A stretch of DNA of 28,552 nt, taken from an uncultured Clostridia bacterium. GTDB lineage: Bacteria; Bacillota; Clostridia; Christensenellales; Aristaeellaceae. The notes under the pieces were generated by a model that saw only the letters and a list, made by a program, of their open reading frames with translations, was not told the origin of the DNA and searched no databases. Both the position numbers and the translations under genes were made by a program. Positions within the stretch are counted from its first letter, which is position 1. Each line of letters starts with the position of its first letter. Shown piece after piece: positions 1 to 6,301 of this stretch. The stretch is from contig CAKUCW010000034.1 of assembly GCA_934643825.1 (NCBI GenBank), positions 1-28,552 on the forward strand, written 5' to 3'.

Positions 1-160
1 TGAAAAGGCAAGAAAGGTGATTTTTATGGTTACATCCTTAGATAGAGGATGTTTGGAACCGTAATGGTACAAATATGGAATTATAATTACATATTGTTGG
101 AACTACAAGGTGGTTGAAGCTGAAAATCTGGTATTATAGGATTAAACCGAGGTGAATACA

Positions 161-505
161 GTGCGTAATGACGTGATTGAGCACAGCGGTTCCTGTATTT
201 GGGAAGCCAGACGGCATAAAGGGTATTCTCGACGCGTATTGAGTGAGAAAACAGGCTTATCCGAGCGAACGATTGAAAAAATCGAAAAAGGAAAAGTGAA
301 CACGACGGCTGAAACGCTGTATACTCTTATCAATGCTTTGGATATGTCAGCAGACTACCTTTTCAAGATGGATAAGCATCAGGCAGATGTAAAGTGTGAA
401 CAGGTTATAAATATGCTGATGGCCTGTGATGAAAACCAGAAAGACGTCGTCTGTCGAACAATGCAGACATTGATTGAAGCGATGCGCGGGGAGAAAAATC
501 CATGA
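161..505 (+). CDS. XRE-family helix-turn-helix transcriptional regulator
   Basis: Small DNA-binding regulator of about 114 residues. Residues ~10-65 form an XRE (Cro/CI-type) helix-turn-helix: the segment RRVLSEKTGLSERTIEKIEK reads as the two recognition helices, followed by TTAETLYTLINALDMS, typical of the fourth and fifth helices. I chose the GTG at 161 because GAGGTG (149-154) lies 6 bases upstream; an in-frame GTG at 152 has no comparable ribosome site. The stop overlaps the start of the next gene as ATGA, so it is translationally coupled to the sigma-like gene and probably controls this four-gene operon. Target operators are not visible. No effector domain is recognisable in the C-terminal third. 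Family assignment is firm; its role in the element is inferred. Confidence 0.85.
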   Translation: MRNDVIEHSGSCIWEARRHKGYSRRVLSEKTGLSERTIEKIEKGKVNTTAETLYTLINALDMSADYLFKMDKHQADVKCEQVINMLMACDENQKDVVCRTMQTLIEAMRGEKNP

Positions 506-1101
506 GCATACAAGATAGGGATCAATGGATTCACGATTGTTTCGCCGAGAACTACGATATTCTGGTTGTAAGAGCGAAACGGCGTGCGGAAAATGATCCG
601 ATTCTGCGAAATGAAATTGAGGATTGTGTGATCGAAGCATTTGAAATGGCGTGGAGCAAGTATGGGCAGCTCAAGCATCATCCATGTATTTTGGGGTGGC
701 TCACGCAAACGGTTTATAACAAGATTGATAATCTTCGGATGCGCGCATCGACGAAGATGTCTCGACAGGCAGCGGATATTGATGATCCGGCGGTGATGCA
801 GATTGAAGATAAAAGGGCACAGAAACGTCTCGAAGAATGGTATGAGCAGCAGGAACAGCGTGAGCAAATTGAAATGATCCTCAAGATGCTTTCTTTGAAC
901 GAGAAGGAAATCTTTGAGGATTATTTTATGTGCGAGAAAAGTGCACGAGAGATTCAGCAAGCCAACGGCGGAACGCTGGAAGGGATTCGAGCGGCGATTC
1001 GCAGAATCCGAAAGAAAGCGCGGTTGGTGGAACAGGAAAAAAATTATTTTATTTTGTGTATTTTGGGTACGCTTTTGATCATTCGTCAAATTATAAAGTA
1101 G
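502..1101 (+). CDS. ECF-like sigma-70 family factor with hydrophobic C-terminal tail
   Basis: Sigma-70-like protein of 199 residues. Residues ~1-85 resemble region 2 (core-polymerase and -10 contact; EIEDCVIEAFEMAWSKYG, then ILGWLTQTVYNKIDNLRMR). Residues ~115-175 resemble region 4 (LSLNEKEIFEDYFMCEKSAR followed by a basic recognition segment rich in Arg and Lys). The spacing of the two regions is that of ECF (group 4) factors. Unusually, the last ~18 residues (NYFILCILGTLLIIRQIIK) are strongly hydrophobic and could anchor the protein in the membrane. They follow a run of seven A's near 1038-1044, so a frame slip there is an alternative. It overlaps the XRE gene by 4 bases and is followed 13 bases later by a gene with anti-sigma architecture. 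Which promoters it recognises is unknown. Confidence 0.75.
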   Translation: MSIQDRDQWIHDCFAENYDILVVRAKRRAENDPILRNEIEDCVIEAFEMAWSKYGQLKHHPCILGWLTQTVYNKIDNLRMRASTKMSRQAADIDDPAVMQIEDKRAQKRLEEWYEQQEQREQIEMILKMLSLNEKEIFEDYFMCEKSAREIQQANGGTLEGIRAAIRRIRKKARLVEQEKNYFILCILGTLLIIRQIIK

Positions 1102-1114
1102 GGAGGAACAGTAC

Positions 1115-1975
1115 ATGGCAACTAACAAAGGCGCAGAGCTTTTGGAAAGCCTGAAAACGCAGGGACTTTCACAGCAGGAGATGCTGAATCGGTTGGACGC
1201 GATTATTGATGCTGAAAGCGCCCGGCCGGAAGGAAAGCGAGACAGAGAACTGATTCAAGCCTGTATTGACCTGCAATGGTTCCTCACGACAGGAGAGCAT
1301 TATACCAGCAAGAAGGAGGTGGCGAGGCTAAAACTGGATTCGGCGCTGCATAAGCGCGAAAAACAGACAGCGAATGGACACAGACATTCGGCCAAGGTGC
1401 TGGCAGCGGTATTTTGTCTTGCCGCAGTGGTGATTCTGTTGCCGATAGCTGGCCAGACGCTGCTGAGCCGCAAATGGATTGAAGGACAAACGGTGGATGG
1501 AGGCGAGGTTTATCAGCTCAACGGACAAGCGGTCGAGCTGGATATGCTGAAAAAGGCGATTGCCGATGGAACAGACGAAGATATTGAGATCAAGACAAGC
1601 GACCTTAGCGCGCTTAGCGGACTGATTGAAGTCCGATGTATTCATCCTGAACATCTTCCGTCCGGTTGGGTCTGTGAGGAATACAGCTATACAAGGATAG
1701 ATTCAACGATATACTATGCAGAGTCGTACTTGAATGGGCAAAATCGTATTGAGTATAGATGCACAGTATTTCAAGATGCGGATTCTGTAATTGGTGGAAA
1801 AGAACAGGATGGAACAGGTCAGAAATTACAGATAGGCTCAAATAAAGTGTACACAACAGAAAACATAAATACAAAGACTGCAACATGGTCTGTCGGACTT
1901 ACGGATTATTCTTTGTATGGCAATTACACTTTAGAGGAGCTTAGAAATTATGTTGAGAGTATAGAAAATAAATGA
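1115..1975 (+). CDS. Putative anti-sigma factor, single-pass membrane protein with DUF4367-like C-terminal domain
   Basis: 286 residues with the layout of a membrane anti-sigma factor: a helical cytoplasmic N-terminus (residues 1-92), one membrane segment (~94-115, KVLAAVFCLAAVVILLPIAG), and an extracytoplasmic region of ~170 residues. The C-terminal part (LPSGWVCEEYSY, then YYAESYLNG and WSVGLTDYSLYG) resembles DUF4367, a domain common in extracytoplasmic parts of Firmicutes sigma regulators. No ZAS/HCC zinc motif is visible at the N-terminus, so anti-sigma function rests on position and topology. The start is set by GGGAGG at 1101-1106, 8 bases before ATG. It lies directly after the sigma-like gene and overlaps the next gene by 4 bases. 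It probably holds the upstream sigma factor until an envelope signal is sensed. Confidence 0.65.
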   Translation: MATNKGAELLESLKTQGLSQQEMLNRLDAIIDAESARPEGKRDRELIQACIDLQWFLTTGEHYTSKKEVARLKLDSALHKREKQTANGHRHSAKVLAAVFCLAAVVILLPIAGQTLLSRKWIEGQTVDGGEVYQLNGQAVELDMLKKAIADGTDEDIEIKTSDLSALSGLIEVRCIHPEHLPSGWVCEEYSYTRIDSTIYYAESYLNGQNRIEYRCTVFQDADSVIGGKEQDGTGQKLQIGSNKVYTTENINTKTATWSVGLTDYSLYGNYTLEELRNYVESIENK

Positions 1976-2376
1976 AAAATAAAGTGTGTTGCATTTTGCT
2001 GACTCTTTTTATGGTGATGCTTTCTACTGGTCAGGCACTAGCGGGTGGAATAACTCCGTATGCAAGTGAAGAAATTCATTCTGCGACAGTATCTATATCC
2101 GCTAAAAAGAGAGTCACATATAATGTTGTAGTAAAAGATCCAAGCTACAAGGTTCATGTGAATTATTGCGATCTTTATAGAAAGACCGGAACAAACACTT
2201 GGGAGTTCGTGGCTTCTATGGATGATGCAATCCCTTCGGATACAACGGGCGATATGCTTGTCGCAAGTGATGTTTCCGGGTATATTACTGAAAGCGGAAC
2301 ATACCGTGTTCGAGCTTGTTACACGGTTGGAAAATCCACAGTTTCCAGATATTCAAATGAAAGAACTTTTGATTAA
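1972..2376 (+). CDS. Small secreted protein, unknown function
   Basis: 134 residues. A classical signal peptide is visible: MKNK, a hydrophobic stretch CCILLTLFMVMLSTG, and an AxA-type site near QALAG (residues ~22-25). The mature ~110 residues have beta-strand-like alternation (ATVSISAKKRVTYNVVVKD, then TYRVRACYTVGKST) and look like a single Ig/fibronectin-like sandwich, similar in style to small secreted Clostridia proteins that begin their mature part with a PYAS segment. I do not recognise a named family with certainty. The ATG overlaps the stop of the anti-sigma-like gene (ATGA), so it is the last gene of the XRE-sigma-membrane protein operon and is followed by a terminator. It may be the extracellular output or ligand of that sigma circuit; this is inference. 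Confidence 0.7.
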   Translation: MKNKVCCILLTLFMVMLSTGQALAGGITPYASEEIHSATVSISAKKRVTYNVVVKDPSYKVHVNYCDLYRKTGTNTWEFVASMDDAIPSDTTGDMLVASDVSGYITESGTYRVRACYTVGKSTVSRYSNERTFD

Positions 2377-2385
2377 CTAGCTACG

Positions 2386-2420
2386 AAGCTCGTGTAGAAA
2401 ACAGGCTGCACGAGCTTTTT
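2386..2420 (+). terminator. Intrinsic terminator of the XRE/sigma operon
   Basis: AAGCTCGTG (2386-2394) pairs with CACGAGCTT (2409-2417) around a 14-base loop, and the T-run continues to 2420. It lies 10 bases after the stop of the secreted-protein gene. Confidence 0.85.
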
Positions 2421-2434
2421 CAACAACAGAATTT

Positions 2435-2471
2435 GCACTGAGCGAGGATGAATCTCGTTCAGTGCTTTTTT
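2435..2471 (+). terminator. Second intrinsic terminator in tandem
   Basis: GCACTGAGCGAG (2435-2446) pairs with CTCGTTCAGTGC (2454-2465) with one G-T wobble and a 7-base loop, followed by six T's. It insulates the next gene and shows that an upstream in-frame ATG at 2448 is not its real start. Confidence 0.85.
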
Positions 2472-2508
2472 AATGTGCAAAAGAAATCAGCATTGTCGCG
2501 CTCCGCCG

Positions 2509-2545
2509 CCTTTCTGTCTTGCCATTTTTACGCACGACAGAAAGG
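2509..2545 (+). promoter_or_regulatory. Inverted repeat that can mask the ribosome binding site of the next gene
   Basis: CCTTTCTGTC (2509-2518) and GACAGAAAGG (2536-2545) are perfect 10-base complements around a 17-base loop. The right arm contains the AAAGG ribosome site for the ATG at 2553, so the folded mRNA would hide it. Regulation of translation, or a protein operator, is an inference from this geometry. Confidence 0.5.
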
Positions 2546-2552
2546 AAAAACA

Positions 2553-3011
2553 ATGTTTGATAGAAAAAATGATGTCGCTCGTAACAAGAAACGGGCAGAT
2601 GCGATTGTTTATGCGGGTGCGGCAGACGAGGTTGTTCTGACGCAAAGTGATTTTGAAAGCGAAGAAGAGTTTCGACGCTGGAAAGCATGGTCGGATGCAG
2701 ATTACAAGCAGACGGAAAAAGCAATGCGCAGGGATTATGACCATGTGATTTATGGATTGGAAGGTTGGAAAATTCCTGCGTCGGAAAGGATGGAGAAACA
2801 AGAAGAAATCATCAATGAAGATAAACTGAAATCTGTTTTGACAGAACGGCAGTATAAAAGGCTGCATTTATATGCTGTCATGAATATGACATTAGAACAG
2901 ATTGCAGATATTGAACATGTATCCATTCAGAGTGTATCAAGGTCGATTCATGCAGCTAAAAAGAAAATTTTGAAATTTCTTTCCAAACAGGGTGAAAAAG
3001 TGCCGTTTTAA
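2553..3011 (+). CDS. Sigma-70 region 4-like DNA-binding protein of the mobile element
   Basis: 152 residues if started at ATG 2553, which has AAAGGA 6 bases upstream; the longer open frame runs back through a terminator and is not credible. The N-terminal ~90 residues are charged and unassigned. Residues ~95-142 form a sigma region-4 type helix-turn-helix: LTERQYKRLHLYAVMNMTLE, QIADIEHVSIQSVSRSI, then the basic AAKKKILKFL. Proteins of this build are common in Clostridia integrative elements, where they are annotated as sigma-70 family or positive regulators of element genes. Region 2 is missing, so it cannot act as a normal sigma factor by itself. It is followed by a structured non-coding segment and a terminator, and its own ribosome site lies in an inverted repeat. 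Confidence 0.75.
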   Translation: MFDRKNDVARNKKRADAIVYAGAADEVVLTQSDFESEEEFRRWKAWSDADYKQTEKAMRRDYDHVIYGLEGWKIPASERMEKQEEIINEDKLKSVLTERQYKRLHLYAVMNMTLEQIADIEHVSIQSVSRSIHAAKKKILKFLSKQGEKVPF

Positions 3012-3052
3012 GCGTGATAGGTGAAGGGCTTAATTAGGAAGCGCTTTTGTAC

Positions 3053-3302
3053 CTTGACAACAGCATACCGCAACCCAAGTACGAAACCCATGCAGGAGCG
3101 ATAAAGTGGGCAGCGCGACGATGGCATAGCCGGAGCGATTCATGCGGCTTGAACCCGATTTGGCAAATCGGACGCGACGATGGCGTGGGGGATAATGATA
3201 CTTCTTCACAGCCCCTCGATGACTGGAGGGGAGTTTCTGCTGCGCGCGCCAAATGGCGCAGTGGAGCTATGACGCTTTGCCGAAAGCGGCTTGGGGCGCG
3301 TT
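3053..3302 (+). ncRNA. Candidate structured RNA, copy A
   Basis: A ~250-base GC-rich segment inside the AT-rich element, related to copy B at 3503-3680. Shared blocks include TTGACAA, CCCAAGTAC, CCATGCAGG, CAGCGCGACGA, CTCGATGA and CTTTGCCGAAAGCGGCTTGG. Helices: CCCA/TGGG (3087-3090 with 3107-3110), CCCCTC/GAGGGG (3212-3217 with 3226-3231) and CGCTTT/AAAGCG (3273-3278 with 3283-3288). The first two change in copy B but still pair. Copy A carries an extra ~55 bases with its own hairpins. An open frame covers this segment, but the frame is not kept between the copies, so I read it as non-coding. I do not recognise the RNA class. Strand is taken from the terminator that follows. Confidence 0.55.
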
Positions 3303-3319
3303 CAAAATAAAGCATGATG

Positions 3320-3360
3320 GGGACAGTTCTTCGAAGTGTGGAGACTGTCCCTTTAGTTTT
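3320..3360 (+). terminator. Intrinsic terminator after structured RNA copy A
   Basis: GGGACAGT (3320-3327) pairs with ACTGTCCC (3344-3351), followed by TTTAGTTTT. It could end both the sigma-like gene transcript and copy A. Confidence 0.75.
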
Positions 3361-3390
3361 ATAGTTATTAAAATATAATTAAGCGATTTT

Positions 3391-3419
3391 TTGCGGAAAT
3401 AATGTGAACGTGTTATGAT
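3391..3419 (+). promoter_or_regulatory. Sigma-A type promoter upstream of structured RNA copy B
   Basis: TTGCGG (3391-3396), a 17-base spacer, then TATGAT (3414-3419). It lies in an AT-rich gap just after a terminator and would drive copy B and perhaps the small protein and recombinase genes downstream. Confidence 0.5.
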
Positions 3420-3502
3420 GAACGTGAAACAAGGCATTTTCGCATCATCGAAAAGGCAAAGGAGCTGATGCGGGAAAAACATCAAAAGGCATTCCCACTG
3501 AT

Positions 3503-3680
3503 CTTTGACAAGTGCATAACCGTCATCCCAAGTACAAAAACCATGCAGGCGTGAGAAAGTGGTCAGCGCGACGACAACATGGGGCGTGATACTCCCTCAC
3601 GGATTCTCGATGAGGAGAGCTTTTGCCGCTCAATCAATGGCGCGGTGGAACGATGCCGCTTTGCCGAAAGCGGCTTGGGA
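3503..3680 (+). ncRNA. Candidate structured RNA, copy B
   Basis: Shorter relative of copy A (~178 bases). Helices at matching positions: ACCA/TGGT (3540-3543 with 3560-3563), TTCTC/GAGAG (3604-3608 with 3615-3619) and GCCGCTTT/AAAGCGGC (3655-3662 with 3667-3674, loop GCCG). Compared with copy A, the first outer pair changes from C-G to A-T, and the second helix changes C-G pairs to T-A and T-G while staying paired. These are compensatory changes expected of an RNA fold. No ribosome site or conserved frame is evident in it. No T-run terminator follows directly, so it may be the 5' leader of the downstream genes. Confidence 0.55.
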
Positions 3681-3804
3681 TATTCATACGAAGGGAAATG
3701 CAACAATTCGTAGCGTGTTCGGCGCAGATGAAGGCGCAACAGTCAGCGTGTTTGTTGGATAAAAGATGTTGAATTAGAAAAAACTTCAGGTAGAGGTGAA
3801 CGAA

Positions 3805-3963
3805 ATGGATGAGTGGATGGATGAAGCGTTCAGAAGAGCGTGGATGAATTATGCTAATAAAAGTCTGCTGGATATGGGGCTGATTACGGAACAGGAATAC
3901 CGGAAAATGGAGGTAAAGATTACCAATTCGCCGGATCGTTTGCGCCAGGAATCTCGACCATGA
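3805..3963 (+). CDS. Small SHOCT-like protein upstream of the recombinase
   Basis: 52 residues, too short for most gene callers. ATG 3805 has GAGGTG at 3793-3798, 6 bases upstream. The protein starts MDEWMDEAFRRAWMNYANK and continues with LLDMGLITEQEYRKME, which resembles the SHOCT motif (hydrophobic-x-x-x-G-hydrophobic-hydrophobic-[T/S]-x-x-E-[F/Y]), often found as short proteins or C-terminal domains. It ends 36 bases before the recombinase start on the same strand, so the two are probably co-transcribed. Small acidic proteins of this kind are often encoded next to large serine recombinases in Clostridia elements. A role as an accessory or directionality factor is possible but only inferred from position. 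Confidence 0.65.
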   Translation: MDEWMDEAFRRAWMNYANKSLLDMGLITEQEYRKMEVKITNSPDRLRQESRP

Positions 3964-3999
3964 TAGAATTGGAATATCAATTCGGGAGGCTATAAAAAC

Positions 4000-5628
4000 A
4001 TGAATGTGTATGAAGTGAAAAAAGTACTTCAGCATAAACCGATCACTGATATTCCGCTTCGGGTCGTATCCTATTGCCGTGTATCTACCAAGTCTTTGGA
4101 GCAGGCAACGTCGATTGAAAATCAGGTCGAGCATTACCGCAAGAAAATCCAGGGTATTCCGGCATGGACATTCGTGGGCGAATACGTTGATAACGGCATT
4201 TCGGGTACGTCGGTCAAAGCCAGAGTGCAATTTAATAAAATGATTGAGGATGCCGAAAACGGCATGTTTGACCTGATTGTGACGAAAGCCGTTTCGCGTT
4301 TTGCGAGAAATACGTTGGATAGCCTGATGTATTCGAGAAAACTTCTTGAGGTTGGGGTTGGTATCTGGTTTGATACGGATGGCATCCTCAATCTGGACAA
4401 GGACGGCGAGCTTCGTCTGTCGATCTTCTCGGCACTGGCGCAGGATGAATCCGCGAAAAAATCGGAAGCCGTTCGCTTTGGACAACAGGAAGCCATCAAA
4501 CGCGGTACGGTATTTGGGTTTGACAACATGTTCGGTTTTCGAAAAAGAGACGGAAAGCTGGAAATTGACGAAAGCGAAGCCCCGGCCATTCGAAAGCTGT
4601 TTGAGCTGTATGCCACGGATCAATACAGCATGAAGCAGATTGAGAAAATCCTATATGACGATGGGTTTCGCAACCATAATGGCAATAAACTGTCCCACGC
4701 GACGATGGCACATATCATCAGAAATCCGAAATACAAAGGATATTTCTGTGGCAATAAAGTTGGAACGGAGGACATGTTTACCAAGAAAATGGTCTTCAAA
4801 CCTGAATCGGAGTGGGTGATGTTTAAGGATGAGCGCATTGTTCCTGCGATTGTAAGCGAGGAAATCTGGGAGCAAGCCAATGCTGTGCTGGCGGTTCGCA
4901 GTCGAGACGTGAAGCAACGGCAAAACCAGTGCAATCGTCCTAATCTGATGACGGGAAAGATGTACTGTGAGCATTGCGGCAGACTGTACCATCGCAAAAT
5001 GTCTAAAAGCAACAACGGAACGCCAAACAGCGCATGGGTATGTGCAGGAAAGATTGAACATGGCGCTGCGTCCTGCCCGTCGCGGTACATTTACGAGAAT
5101 GAAATCAAGACGATCCTTTATGAAACATTTCGGGGAGACAAGTTCGATGTAAATTCCTGCGTTGAGCTGTATATGAAGGCGTATGAGGCGATTCTGAGCG
5201 GAAACGAGGTAGGAAGAAAAATCGAAGAAATTAAGAAGGAAATGGAGGCATTGGCGAAGAAAAGAGATAAATTGTTGGAGTACAATGTACAGGGGGCAAT
5301 CTCAGATCGCGATTTTTTGTCCATGAACGCTTCGATTTCATCTGAACTTGATGAGAAGAACCTTCAACTTGCGAGATGCCAAAGCGAGTTTGAAAGGCAG
5401 AGCAACATGGGTGATAAGGTTCAGCAGATTCGTGATTCGCTCGGACGGCTGGCGGAGCTGAACAGTCCCGCAATGATTACGGAGGATTTCGTCAAATACT
5501 GCATTGACAGAATCGACATCCGCGCAGAAGGCGATGTGATGAAGCTGACGATCAGCCTCGTGACCGGAAAAATTGCGGAAAAGCAGCTTGAACTCCTTCG
5601 TCCGGGCAACAGGCGCTTGGTCATATAG
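4000..5628 (+). CDS. Large serine recombinase (integrase) of the integrated element
   Basis: Site-specific recombinase of 542 residues, within the family's usual size. Residues ~20-165 are the resolvase catalytic domain, with Y25-C-R27-V-S29 carrying the nucleophilic serine and R100/R103 in VSRFARN as the paired active-site arginines. Residues ~170-300 are the Recombinase domain, which recognises attachment DNA (FGFRK; IIRNPKYKGYFCG). A zinc ribbon follows (C323, C326, C348, C359), then a coiled coil (~402-470) of the type that controls integration versus excision. The start has GGGAGG about 10 bases upstream. The last codons (RRLVI, then TAG) are read through DNA that on the opposite strand encodes the MTKRL of a SASP, so the gene ends at the attachment junction. 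It should catalyse insertion of this element into, and excision from, the SASP gene. Confidence 0.93.
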   Translation: MNVYEVKKVLQHKPITDIPLRVVSYCRVSTKSLEQATSIENQVEHYRKKIQGIPAWTFVGEYVDNGISGTSVKARVQFNKMIEDAENGMFDLIVTKAVSRFARNTLDSLMYSRKLLEVGVGIWFDTDGILNLDKDGELRLSIFSALAQDESAKKSEAVRFGQQEAIKRGTVFGFDNMFGFRKRDGKLEIDESEAPAIRKLFELYATDQYSMKQIEKILYDDGFRNHNGNKLSHATMAHIIRNPKYKGYFCGNKVGTEDMFTKKMVFKPESEWVMFKDERIVPAIVSEEIWEQANAVLAVRSRDVKQRQNQCNRPNLMTGKMYCEHCGRLYHRKMSKSNNGTPNSAWVCAGKIEHGAASCPSRYIYENEIKTILYETFRGDKFDVNSCVELYMKAYEAILSGNEVGRKIEEIKKEMEALAKKRDKLLEYNVQGAISDRDFLSMNASISSELDEKNLQLARCQSEFERQSNMGDKVQQIRDSLGRLAELNSPAMITEDFVKYCIDRIDIRAEGDVMKLTISLVTGKIAEKQLELLRPGNRRLVI

Positions 5629-5840
5629 CCGCCGATATAGCCCGCCTGACGGGAAGGCAGATCGCCGTTATAGCCCTGCTTGAGGTTGATGCCCAGTTCG
5701 CTGGCGATTTCATACTTCATCTGATTCAGTGCGCCCTTGGCTTCCGGCACGACCGTGCGGTTGCCGCGGGAATTGCTCTGCTGATTCTGCTGAGCGCCGG
5801 CGTTCTGCTGCTGATTGGGGTTATTCTGATTCTGATACAT
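5421..5840 (-). pseudogene. Alpha/beta-type small acid-soluble spore protein, 3' end replaced by the inserted element
   Basis: Starts at the complement of 5838-5840 with AAGGAG upstream. Residues 1-77 are a SASP: a Gln/Asn-rich head, then MKYEIASELGINLKQGYNGD and AGYIGGYMTKRL, with the germination-protease cleavage region at EIASELG. SASPs coat and protect spore DNA and feed amino acids to germination. After MTKRL the paralogue at 5916-6131 continues IEHAEQQMAG, but here the frame runs into LPGRRSSSCFSAIF and ~60 residues that are simply the antisense of the recombinase gene. The conserved C-terminal helix is therefore truncated by insertion and replaced by a foreign tail. The product may be non-functional unless the element excises. 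It is the second gene of a minus-strand pair with the intact SASP. Confidence 0.8.
5600..5628. other. Attachment-site junction of the integrated element (right end)
   Basis: The SASP coding sequence is intact up to the codons for MTKRL (complement of 5612-5626). From about 5611 leftwards it no longer matches a SASP, while the AT-rich element and its recombinase gene begin. The crossover therefore lies close to 5600-5628. The other junction, carrying the missing SASP 3' end, is not in this window: bases 1-160 show no such sequence. Confidence 0.7.
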
Positions 5841-5870
5841 AAGATGAAAACTCCTTTCACATCATGAGAG

Positions 5871-5902
5871 GGCGTGCGCCGCCGGAAACGGGGCGCACAG
5901 CC
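5871..5902 (-). other. Strong hairpin between the two SASP genes
   Basis: On the minus strand GTGCGCC pairs with GGCGCAC (5874-5880 with 5892-5898), extended by GGC/GCC with one bulge. No T-run follows, so it looks more like an attenuator or mRNA-stabilising element than a terminator. The downstream SASP probably shares the upstream SASP's transcript. Confidence 0.35.
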
Positions 5903-5915
5903 GGGAAGAGGGAGA

Positions 5916-6131
5916 TCAGCCGTTCTGACCAGCCATCTGCTGCTCAGCGTGTTCGATCAGCCTTTTCACCATGTAGCCGCCGACATAGCCTGCTTCACGG
6001 GAGGTCAGATCGCCGTTATAGCCCTGCTTGAGGTTGACACCCAGCTCGCGGGCGATTTCGTATTTCATATTGTTCAGCGCGTCCTTTGCCTGCGGCACGT
6101 TGATCTGGTTGCCGTTTGAGTTGTTCGCCAT
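5916..6131 (-). CDS. Alpha/beta-type small acid-soluble spore protein
   Basis: 71 residues, the normal size for the family. It binds and protects DNA in dormant spores and is degraded at germination. Visible features: VPQAKDALNNMKYEIARELG (helix 1, with the germination-protease site at EIARELG), VNLKQGYNGDL, and AGYVGGYMVKRLIEHAEQQ (helix 2, with the conserved G-G-x-M-V-K/R-R-L signature). The start at the complement of 6129-6131 has GGAGGTG 8 bases upstream. The longer open frame upstream lacks SASP features and crosses the promoter. Expression is expected in the forespore under sigma-G; a matching promoter lies just upstream. It is an intact paralogue of the disrupted SASP gene downstream. 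Confidence 0.93.
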   Translation of the reverse strand: MANNSNGNQINVPQAKDALNNMKYEIARELGVNLKQGYNGDLTSREAGYVGGYMVKRLIEHAEQQMAGQNG

Positions 6132-6160
6132 CTTTTTTTCACCTCCGATCGGTTCAAACC

Positions 6161-6190
6161 TATTGTGACGCAGGGGGCATCGCGATATTC
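6161..6190 (-). promoter_or_regulatory. Sigma-F/G-like forespore promoter for the SASP genes
   Basis: On the minus strand GAATA (complement of 6186-6190), an 18-base spacer, then CACAATA (complement of 6161-6167). This fits the forespore pattern GHATR / CATnHTA with one mismatch and lies about 30 bases upstream of the SASP start. Confidence 0.45.
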
Positions 6191-6252
6191 TGACAATAAA
6201 CGTCTGTCCTGCCATGGAAAAGACAGAAAATCCCCTTTTTTTGACAAAAGGG

Positions 6253-6281
6253 TTGACAGGCTGAAGCTGTTGTGGTAAAAT
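6253..6281 (+). promoter_or_regulatory. Sigma-A promoter of tRNA-Gly
   Basis: Consensus TTGACA (6253-6258), a 17-base spacer, then TAAAAT (6276-6281), 20 bases upstream of the tRNA. Confidence 0.85.
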
Positions 6282-6301
6282 CTCTTTTGCAAGTGAGCGA
6301 T

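Noticed and set aside
1..160. Possible left attachment site or gene fragment at the window start
   Set aside because: No SASP-like 3' sequence, no credible frame and no convincing promoter with proper spacing; the stretch shows nothing I can support beyond the ribosome site of the first gene.
2448..2552. Upstream extension of the region-4 protein gene to an ATG at 2448
   Set aside because: It would start inside a strong terminator hairpin and cross the inverted repeat; ATG 2553 has a ribosome site.
3047..3310. 87-residue open frame over structured RNA copy A (and 67 residues over copy B at 3559-3762)
   Set aside because: The frame is not kept between the two copies, while base pairing is; read as non-coding.
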